Of a DNA stretch of 8,421 nucleotides, positions 1-4,914 are shown piece by piece. Each line of letters starts with the position of its first letter. The first letter of the stretch is position 1. The DNA is from an uncultured Lachnospiraceae bacterium (GTDB lineage: Bacteria; Bacillota; Clostridia; Lachnospirales; Lachnospiraceae). Below the pieces are notes generated by a model. The model ran no database searches, was not told the origin of the DNA, and saw only the letters and a list, made by a program, of their open reading frames with translations. Both the position numbers and the translations under genes were made by a program. Location of the stretch: contig CADCRB010000214.1 of assembly GCA_902803745.1 (NCBI GenBank), positions 1 to 8,421 on the forward strand, given 5' to 3'.

Positions 1-41
1 ATAATCCTTATCAGAAGGAATGCTGAAGAAGAATGATATTA

Positions 42-47
42 TATAAT
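42..47 (+). promoter_or_regulatory. Possible -10 element for the double-glycine peptide gene
   Basis: A perfect TATAAT hexamer lies 20 nt before the ATG of the small peptide gene, in an AT-rich stretch. No convincing -35 hexamer is seen 16-18 nt upstream, so this could be an activator-dependent promoter or a chance match. If used, transcription would start near 54, leaving a very short 5' UTR made mostly of the ribosome binding site. Confidence 0.35.
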
Positions 48-67
48 ACCAAAAAAGGAGGAGTATC

Positions 68-280
68 ATGGACAACGAACTTATGAACAATGAATTTTTC
101 AAAAAGCTTCCGGAGGACGTGAAGGAAAAACTCAAGAACTGTAAAAGTGAAGAGGAAGCCATGGACATCCTGAAGGATAACATGATAGAGATACCGGAGG
201 AGGAGCTGAAAAAGGTTTCCGGCGGGGGTTGTTGGGAGGATTGTCCAGATTACGAAGGCGAGATCCCGTATCTAACATAG
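68..280 (+). CDS. Double-glycine leader peptide, putative RiPP or bacteriocin-like precursor (Nif11-like leader)
   Basis: This is a 70-residue peptide precursor of unknown final product. The start is set by a strong AGGAGG at 56-61, six bases before the ATG. Residues 1-53 form a charged, mostly helical-looking leader without a hydrophobic signal peptide. It ends in the segment IPEEELKKVSGG (42-53), the classic double-glycine cleavage signal read by peptidase C39 domains of ABC exporters. The preceding stretch LKNCKSEEEAMDILKDN (22-38) resembles Nif11-type leaders. Cleavage after Gly53 would release about 17 residues, GCWEDCPDYEGEIPYLT. This core is acidic, has Cys55 and Cys59 in a CX3C arrangement, and contains only one Ser/Thr (Thr70), so a multi-ring lanthipeptide is unlikely. 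A disulfide or a radical-SAM thioether is conceivable, as is an unmodified signalling peptide. No modification, transport or immunity gene is present here; such genes may lie upstream. The gene is real with good confidence; the class is uncertain. Confidence 0.75.
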   Translation: MDNELMNNEFFKKLPEDVKEKLKNCKSEEEAMDILKDNMIEIPEEELKKVSGGGCWEDCPDYEGEIPYLT

Positions 281-309
281 CCTGTCCCGGATACCTGAAA
301 CCCTTATGG

Positions 310-338
310 TTGCAAAATAGAATCATTAGAGTTAAAAT
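310..338 (+). promoter_or_regulatory. carAB promoter (shared architecture with asnB-gltB promoter)
   Basis: TTGCAA at 310-315 (-35) and TAAAAT at 333-338 (-10) are separated by exactly 17 nt, fitting a housekeeping sigma-A promoter. The predicted start is near 345-347, so the transcript would begin almost at the leader hairpin. The same two hexamers with the same 17-nt spacing and the same 10-nt distance to the leader block occur upstream of asnB at 4764-4792. The shared -35 region extends to GTTGCAAAAT, identical at both sites, which could also be part of an operator. The transcription start is inferred. Confidence 0.6.
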
Positions 339-348
339 TTTTTAAGTT

Positions 349-362
349 GAGCAAAGGCGCTC
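349..362 (+). promoter_or_regulatory. Candidate antiterminator hairpin in the carA leader (ANTAR-target-like hexaloop)
   Basis: GAGC (349-352) pairs perfectly with GCTC (359-362), enclosing the six-base loop AAAGGC (353-358). Two T-G wobbles (347-348 with 363-364) could lengthen the stem. ANTAR-domain antiterminators are known to bind hairpins with six-base loops having A at position 1 and G at position 4; this loop matches. The hairpin uses the bases that make up the 5' arm of the adjacent terminator, so the two folds exclude each other. The sequence is repeated identically at 4803-4816. Only one such hairpin was found, whereas the described ANTAR targets have two, so the assignment is tentative. 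Confidence 0.45.
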
Positions 363-388
363 GGTTTTTACCGGGCGTCTTTTTCTTT
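353..388 (+). terminator. Leader attenuator: intrinsic terminator upstream of carA
   Basis: A 12-bp stem (353-364 with 371-382, two G-T wobbles) encloses the six-base loop TTTTTA (365-370); the base of the 3' arm runs into a T tract at 380-384 and more T at 386-388. It lies after the carA promoter and 25 nt before the carA ATG, with no other promoter between, so it should stop carAB transcription unless the competing hairpin forms. It may also end transcripts coming from the small peptide gene, which has no other terminator. The copy at 4807-4837 differs in the 3' arm at two positions that swap G-C and G-T pairs, so pairing is preserved. Confidence 0.75.
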
Positions 389-395
389 AAATTCA
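386..395 (+). repeat. Conserved 10-nt block downstream of the carA leader terminator (copy 1)
   Basis: TTTAAATTCA occurs here just after the T tract and again at 4843-4852 just after the asnB leader terminator. It is outside both alternative hairpins, so its conservation is not explained by them. It is short and AT-rich; it may be a remnant of common descent of the two leaders or part of a larger recognition site. Confidence 0.4.
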
Positions 396-401
396 GGAAA
401 G
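395..401 (+). promoter_or_regulatory. Ribosome binding site deciding the carA start
   Basis: AGGAAAG ends 11 nt before the ATG at 413, and a second GCAGG at 401-405 is closer. Either places the start at 413 rather than at the in-frame TTG at 347, which lies at or before the predicted transcript start and would be translated straight through the terminator stem. Confidence 0.55.
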
Positions 402-412
402 CAGGCATAAGA

Positions 413-1510
413 ATGAAGAGTGCAGACAGAAAGCTGATACTGGAAGACGGGCAGGAGTATTTCGGATATGGCTTTGGTGCTGAAAACGACAGGGTATGTG
501 AGATAGTCTTTAATACCTCAATGGCAGGCTATCAGGAGATCCTTTCGGATCCATCCTATACTTACCAGGCTGTGGTCATGACCTATCCGCTGATCGGAAA
601 CTACGGTATGGCACATGATGATTATGAATCAGATAACCCCTCGATCGGAGCCCTGATTGTGCGAGAGTATAATGATGAGCCTTCCAATTTCAGGAGCGAG
701 ACGACATTGGGGGATGTAATGAAGAAGTACGGCATACCCGGTATATCAGGCATAGATACCAGAAAGCTTGCCCGTACTATAAGGGATAAGGGCAGCATGA
801 AGGTGCTCATAACCCGGTCAGACATATCGAAAGAGGAAGGGCTCGCTCAGCTTGGATCCCGTGATATCCAGCATGACGCCGTATCCCTTGTCAGTACGAA
901 GAATATACGTGAAGAGAGCCCGCTGGATGCCGGATATCATGTGGCGGCGATAGACTGCGGTATGAAGGAGAATATAGTAAGGTCGCTGGTGAAAAGAGGC
1001 TGCAGGGTGACTGTAGTGCCTTATGATACATCTCCTGACGATATAAGGATGCTGAAGCCCGATGGAATCTTTATCTCAAACGGTCCGGGAGATCCTGAGG
1101 ATGTACCGGAGACGATCGCAACGGTAAAGAGCCTAATCGGCTCGTATCCCATATTCGGGATCTGTCTCGGTCATCAGATATTATCCCTTGCCTACGGTGC
1201 AAAGACCTACAAGCTGAAGTTCGGACACAGAGGCGGTAACCATCCCGTAAAGAACCTTAAGACACAGAAGATAGAGATCACATCACAGAATCATTCATAT
1301 GCTGTCCGTAAAGACAGTATTAAAGATACCCCGCTTGAGATAACACATATCAACCTGCTCGATGATACGATAGAAGGCGTAAGCTGTATTAAGGACAGGG
1401 CTTTTTCCGTGCAGTACCATCCGGAGAGTGCACCGGGACCTCAGGATTCCGCTTACCTTTTTGATGAATTCATTAAGCTGATGTCGGGGGAGGAGATAAA
1501 AAATGCCTAA
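413..1510 (+). CDS. carA: Carbamoyl-phosphate synthase, small (glutaminase) subunit
   Basis: CarA hydrolyses glutamine and channels the ammonia to CarB, the first committed step for pyrimidines and arginine. The 365-residue protein has the usual family length. The N-terminal CPSase domain (about 1-150) opens with LILEDGQEYFGYGFG and contains FNTSMAGYQEILSDPSY. The class I glutamine amidotransferase domain (about 185-360) shows SNGPGDPED (from Asn223), the nucleophile elbow GICLGHQ with Cys251, and QYHPE with His336 and Glu338, completing the Cys-His-Glu triad. The start at 413 is preferred because it has a ribosome binding site and gives the normal N-terminus; the open frame upstream to 347 is the leader hairpin. 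The gene overlaps carB by 8 nt, implying translational coupling. Expression is probably controlled by the leader attenuator at 349-388. Whether the genome holds a second, pyrimidine- or arginine-specific copy cannot be seen. Confidence 0.96.
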   Translation: MKSADRKLILEDGQEYFGYGFGAENDRVCEIVFNTSMAGYQEILSDPSYTYQAVVMTYPLIGNYGMAHDDYESDNPSIGALIVREYNDEPSNFRSETTLGDVMKKYGIPGISGIDTRKLARTIRDKGSMKVLITRSDISKEEGLAQLGSRDIQHDAVSLVSTKNIREESPLDAGYHVAAIDCGMKENIVRSLVKRGCRVTVVPYDTSPDDIRMLKPDGIFISNGPGDPEDVPETIATVKSLIGSYPIFGICLGHQILSLAYGAKTYKLKFGHRGGNHPVKNLKTQKIEITSQNHSYAVRKDSIKDTPLEITHINLLDDTIEGVSCIKDRAFSVQYHPESAPGPQDSAYLFDEFIKLMSGEEIKNA

Positions 1511-4500
1511 GAGAACAGATATAAAGAAGATAATGGTCATAGGCTCCGGCCCCATAGTCATAGGTCAGGCTGCGGAATTTGATTATGCCGGAACACAGGC
1601 CTGCCTTGCCCTGAAGGAAGAGGGATATGAGGTGGTACTTTGCAACTCGAATCCCGCAACCATTATGACTGATACGAAAATAGCAGATAAAGTATATATG
1701 GAGCCTCTGACACTGGAATATATTGCCAAGATAATCCGCTATGAAAGACCTGATGCTATCCTGCCCGGAATAGGGGGCCAGACAGGGCTTAATCTTGCCA
1801 TGCAGCTTGAAAAGAAGGGAATACTTGCCGAGTGCCGGACGGAGCTCCTTGGAACGGGAAGCGCTTCCATAGAGCGGGCAGAAGACAGGAAGATGTTTAA
1901 GGAGCTTTGCGAGGAGCTTAATGAGCCTGTGCTTCCCTCTGAGACAGCAGGCAGCGTGGAGGAAGGATTAAAGATTGCAAAAGAGATAGGCTTCCCCGTG
2001 GTCCTGCGACCTGCATTTACGCTTGGAGGCACCGGTGGCGGCTTTGCCGAAAATGAGGAGGAGTTTATTCCGCTGATGGAAAACGGCCTCGATCTGTCGC
2101 CTGTAAAAGAGGTACTGATAGAAAAGAGCATCAGGGGCTATAAGGAGATAGAGTACGAGGTGATGCGTGACAAAAATGATACCGCAGTCACGATCTGCAA
2201 TATGGAAAACCTTGATCCGGTGGGGATACATACGGGTGATTCCATAGTCGTATGTCCTTCACAGACTCTTACAAATAAAGAATATCATATGCTCCGGGAC
2301 AGTGCGCTTAAGATCATACGGGCGCTTCAGATAGAGGGAGGCTGCAATGTACAGTTCGCCCTTGATCCGCATTCCTTTCAGTATTATCTGATAGAGGTGA
2401 ATCCAAGAGTGTCCAGATCCTCTGCGCTTGCTTCAAAGGCCAGCGGCTATCCCATTGCGAGAGTTTCCGCAAAGATCGGAATAGGAATGACTCTTGATGA
2501 GATAATGCTTGCAAATACTCCGGCTTCCTTTGAACCCGCACTTGACTATGTGGTCACAAAGATGCCGAGGTTTCCCTTTGACAAATTTTCGGATGCTGAC
2601 AATTCCCTTTCTACACAGATGAAGGCTACAGGGGAAGTGATGAGTGTCGGGAGGACCTTTGAGGAAAGCCTGCTGAAGGCTGTGAGGTCTCTGGAGACAG
2701 GGCATTATCATCTGTATGATCCCAGATTTGATAACATATCGGATGATGAGCTTCTGGATTATATCCGTGTCGGTACAGACGACAGGATATTTGCCATAGC
2801 TGAGCTTTTAAGACGGGATACGGACGAAGAGAGGATTACAGGAGCCACAGGCATTGATGCTTTCTTCATAAGGAAAATAAGAAACATAACCGAAGAGGAG
2901 AAGCGTCTTAAGGCTTCAAAGGGAGATAAGGCTGAGCTGCTTGCTGCAAAGAGGACAGGGTTTTCGGATAAAGAGGCTGCAGTGCTCTGGGATTGCACTG
3001 AAAAAGAGATCTTTTCCTTCAGACAGGAGAAGGGAATACTTCCTGTATATAAGATGATAGATACCTGTGCTTCTGAATTTGAAAGCTATGTTCCGTATTT
3101 TTATTCCACCTATGAGGAGGAAAACGAGTCCCTGATATCGGACAGGAAGAAGATGATAGTGCTGGGCGCTGGACCTATCCGTATAGGACAGGGAGTGGAA
3201 TTTGATTATTCCACTGTGCATGCGGTACAGACCATACAGTCTGCTGGATATGAAGCCATCATAATAAATAACAATCCGGAGACCGTATCCACGGATTATA
3301 CATGCTCTGATAAGCTCTACTTCGAACCGCTTACCGCAGAGGATGTGATGAATGTCATCGAGATGGAGCATCCCGAGGGAGTCATAGCGACACTTGGGGG
3401 ACAGACTGCCATAAATCTTGCAGATAAGCTCCGTGACAGGGGAGTAAATATCATCGGAACTGACTGTGATGCCATAGACAGGGCCGAGGACAGGGATCTT
3501 TTTGAGAAGCTTCTGGAGGAGCTTCACATACCGCAGCCAAAGGGAAGAGCCGTCACATCCATAGAGGAGGGAATTAAAGCTGCGAAGGAAGCCGGATATC
3601 CGGTGCTGGTCCGCCCCAGCTTCGTACTTGGCGGCAGAGCAATGCAGATAGTGGGCAAGGAAGAGGAGCTCATAGAATATCTGAAAAGCGCGGTAGAGGT
3701 GAATGAAGACAAACCGGTACTCGTGGATAAATATATCAAGGGCAAGGAAGTCGAAGTAGATGCGATATGCGACGGAGTGCAGGTATTTGTGCCGGGCATC
3801 ATGGAGCTAGTGGAGCGCACCGGAGTTCATTCCGGAGACTCCATAAGCGTATATCCTCCTTACAGCATTTCAGACAGGGTTAGAAAGACGATACTTGATT
3901 ATGCAGAAAAGCTCGGGCTGGGGATAGGTATCAAAGGACTCTTCAATATACAGTTCATCGTGGATGAGAATGACAATGTGTATATCATAGAAGTGAACCC
4001 GAGATCCTCCCGCACCGTACCGTTTCTTTCGAAGGCTACAGGATATCAGCTCGCAGATATCGCGACCCTTGTAAGCCTGGGGGTAAGCCTTAAGGAGCAG
4101 GGGATAGAGGAAGTATATCCTGCGGAAAAGGAGAGATACTATGTAAAGGTGCCTGTATTCTCATTCTCCAAGCTTCATGGCATGGACGCATATCTTTCTC
4201 CGGAGATGAAGTCTACGGGAGAAGCGATAGGCTATGATAAGAAGCTGCACCGGGCGGTATATAAAGCCATGGTCGCATCGGGGCTTAAGCTTAAGAACTA
4301 CGGGACCGTGGTCGTCAGCGTAGCTGATGAGGACAAGCTGGAGACCATACCCCTGGTGCGAAGGTTTTATGACATGGGCTTTAATATAGAGGCCACGACT
4401 CTTACCGGGCAGTATCTGAAGGAGGCCGGTATACGCACCAGGATCAGGCATAAGCCAAGCGAGGGCAGCGAGGAGATACTGGAGTCTATAAGAGCCGGAT

Positions 4501-4685
4501 ATGTGAGCTATGTGATAAATACAAGAGCGATACTCTCGGGGGTGCATTACGGAGACGGCGTAGCCATAAGACACTGTGCCGCGGATCACAACGTGGCAAT
4601 GCTTACATCTCTTGATACTGTCCGCATGCTTTTAGATGTCCTGGAGGAAATGACTCTCGGTGTATCAACCATAGATGCTGAATGA
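1503..4685 (+). CDS. carB: Carbamoyl-phosphate synthase, large subunit
   Basis: CarB makes carbamoyl phosphate from bicarbonate, ammonia supplied by CarA, and two ATP. At 1060 residues it is full length. Two homologous ATP-grasp halves are visible. The first (about 1-400, carboxyphosphate synthesis) starts with MVIGSGPIVIGQAAEFDYAG and has RPAFTLGGTGGG near 170 and VNPRVSRSSALASKASG near 299. The second (about 550-935, carbamate phosphorylation) starts with IVLGAGPIRIGQGVEFDYS and has RPSFVLGGRAMQIV near 705 and VNPRSSRTVPFLSKATG near 831. An oligomerisation segment lies between them, and the C-terminal MGS-like allosteric domain (about 935-1060) includes RRFYDMGFNIEATTLTGQ; in related enzymes it binds regulators such as UMP, IMP or ornithine. 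The ATG overlaps the end of carA and is preceded by AGGAG at 1491-1495, seven bases upstream, inside carA. No frameshift or missing motif is seen. No T-rich terminator of its own follows. Confidence 0.97.
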   Translation: MPKRTDIKKIMVIGSGPIVIGQAAEFDYAGTQACLALKEEGYEVVLCNSNPATIMTDTKIADKVYMEPLTLEYIAKIIRYERPDAILPGIGGQTGLNLAMQLEKKGILAECRTELLGTGSASIERAEDRKMFKELCEELNEPVLPSETAGSVEEGLKIAKEIGFPVVLRPAFTLGGTGGGFAENEEEFIPLMENGLDLSPVKEVLIEKSIRGYKEIEYEVMRDKNDTAVTICNMENLDPVGIHTGDSIVVCPSQTLTNKEYHMLRDSALKIIRALQIEGGCNVQFALDPHSFQYYLIEVNPRVSRSSALASKASGYPIARVSAKIGIGMTLDEIMLANTPASFEPALDYVVTKMPRFPFDKFSDADNSLSTQMKATGEVMSVGRTFEESLLKAVRSLETGHYHLYDPRFDNISDDELLDYIRVGTDDRIFAIAELLRRDTDEERITGATGIDAFFIRKIRNITEEEKRLKASKGDKAELLAAKRTGFSDKEAAVLWDCTEKEIFSFRQEKGILPVYKMIDTCASEFESYVPYFYSTYEEENESLISDRKKMIVLGAGPIRIGQGVEFDYSTVHAVQTIQSAGYEAIIINNNPETVSTDYTCSDKLYFEPLTAEDVMNVIEMEHPEGVIATLGGQTAINLADKLRDRGVNIIGTDCDAIDRAEDRDLFEKLLEELHIPQPKGRAVTSIEEGIKAAKEAGYPVLVRPSFVLGGRAMQIVGKEEELIEYLKSAVEVNEDKPVLVDKYIKGKEVEVDAICDGVQVFVPGIMELVERTGVHSGDSISVYPPYSISDRVRKTILDYAEKLGLGIGIKGLFNIQFIVDENDNVYIIEVNPRSSRTVPFLSKATGYQLADIATLVSLGVSLKEQGIEEVYPAEKERYYVKVPVFSFSKLHGMDAYLSPEMKSTGEAIGYDKKLHRAVYKAMVASGLKLKNYGTVVVSVADEDKLETIPLVRRFYDMGFNIEATTLTGQYLKEAGIRTRIRHKPSEGSEEILESIRAGYVSYVINTRAILSGVHYGDGVAIRHCAADHNVAMLTSLDTVRMLLDVLEEMTLGVSTIDAE

Positions 4686-4751
4686 TCAGAGTCCGGAGGT
4701 TACAATCCGGCGCATTGGCGATGTGCTGAATCGCAGCGTTCGGAGATCTGA
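4686..4751 (+). other. Foldable 3' segment of carB: possible three-way junction RNA
   Basis: Directly after the carB stop, TCAGA (4686-4690) can pair with TCTGA (4747-4751) around two hairpins: CCGGA/TCCGG (4693-4697 with 4706-4710, 8-nt loop), and CGC plus GCGAT paired with ATCGC plus GCG (4711-4713 and 4718-4722 with 4730-4734 and 4736-4738, 7-nt loop). TTCGG at 4739-4743 could compete for CCGGA, allowing an alternative fold. It is followed by an A run, not a T run, so it is not an intrinsic terminator. It could protect the carB 3' end, be an unrecognised structured RNA, or be chance pairing. Function is unknown. Confidence 0.3.
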
Positions 4752-4763
4752 ATAAAAAAACTG

Positions 4764-4792
4764 TTGCAAAATTATATACAGGGTATTAAAAT
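4764..4792 (+). promoter_or_regulatory. asnB-gltB promoter (shared architecture with carAB promoter)
   Basis: TTGCAA at 4764-4769 and TAAAAT at 4787-4792 are spaced by exactly 17 nt, as in the carAB promoter at 310-338. From the end of the -10 to the conserved GAGCAAAGG block is 10 nt in both. The predicted transcript start is near 4799, leaving about 115 nt of leader before asnB. The -35 extends to GTTGCAAAAT in both copies, while the 17-nt spacers otherwise differ. Confidence 0.6.
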
Positions 4793-4802
4793 CATTGCAT
4801 CA

Positions 4803-4816
4803 GAGCAAAGGCGCTC
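4803..4816 (+). promoter_or_regulatory. Candidate antiterminator hairpin in the asnB leader (ANTAR-target-like hexaloop)
   Basis: GAGC (4803-4806) pairs with GCTC (4813-4816) around the loop AAAGGC (4807-4812), with A at loop position 1 and G at position 4. It is identical to the carA leader hairpin at 349-362 and competes with the terminator at 4807-4837 for the same bases. The stem is only 4 bp, so it would probably need a bound protein to win over the terminator. No second upstream hexaloop hairpin is evident. Confidence 0.45.
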
Positions 4817-4837
4817 GGGATTTCCCGGGCGCTTTTT
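4807..4837 (+). terminator. Leader attenuator: intrinsic terminator upstream of asnB
   Basis: A 13-bp stem (4807-4819 with 4824-4836, two G-T wobbles) with the tetraloop ATTT runs into TTTTT at 4833-4837. It lies between the promoter and the asnB start with no other recognisable promoter following, so asnB-gltB expression should depend on readthrough. It is also the first intrinsic terminator after carB and may end that transcript. Confidence 0.78.
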
Positions 4838-4842
4838 CTCGT

Positions 4843-4852
4843 TTTAAATTCA
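4843..4852 (+). repeat. Conserved 10-nt block downstream of the asnB leader terminator (copy 2)
   Basis: TTTAAATTCA is identical to 386-395, in the same position relative to the leader terminator but with a few extra bases between. See the first copy for interpretation. Confidence 0.4.
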
Positions 4853-4901
4853 AAAACGTGGCAGAAGGTTCGTCCCTCGACACCTTTAAAAGCCAAAAGA
4901 C

Positions 4902-4906
4902 AGGAG
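4902..4906 (+). promoter_or_regulatory. Ribosome binding site deciding the asnB start
   Basis: AGGAG lies eight bases before the ATG at 4915. This start puts Cys at position 2, which the enzyme needs at its mature N-terminus; the longer in-frame opening from the TTG at 4795 would bury that Cys and is rejected. Confidence 0.8.
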
Positions 4907-4914
4907 ATAACACT

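Noticed and set aside
347..412. In-frame N-terminal extension of carA starting at TTG 347, and a similar one of asnB starting at TTG 4795, with similar peptides (SKGAR, then PG, then FKF).
   Set aside because: Both are the leader hairpin read in the frame that happens to match the gene. The TTGs lie at or before the predicted transcript starts, have no ribosome binding site, and in AsnB the extension would bury the catalytic Cys2. The peptide likeness follows from the conserved RNA element.
2916..3527. A 203-codon open frame on the - strand inside carB.
   Set aside because: It lies wholly antisense to conserved carB coding sequence, resembles no known protein and has no supporting signals; a shadow of carB codon use. 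The same holds for the other minus-strand frames.
4690..4705. Sequence resembling a PyrR-binding loop (AGTCCGGAGGTT), attractive next to a carbamoyl-phosphate synthase gene.
   Set aside because: It is about two bases short of the consensus as I remember it and lies downstream of carB, not in front of a pyrimidine gene; no antiterminator/terminator pair surrounds it.
4686..4751. Possible tRNA, because GGTTACAATCC resembles a T-arm.
   Set aside because: No 7-bp acceptor stem, no proper anticodon arm or D-arm and a wrong T-loop; only a superficial likeness.
4764..4782. GlnR/TnrA-like palindrome (TGT...ACA) overlapping the asnB -35 region.
   Set aside because: The spacing and inner bases do not fit the TGTNA-N7-TNACA consensus, and the carA promoter lacks an equivalent.
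4799..4914. T-box leader for asparagine upstream of asnB.
   Set aside because: No TGGNACCGCG-like T-box sequence or specifier stem is present, and the leader before the terminator is far too short.
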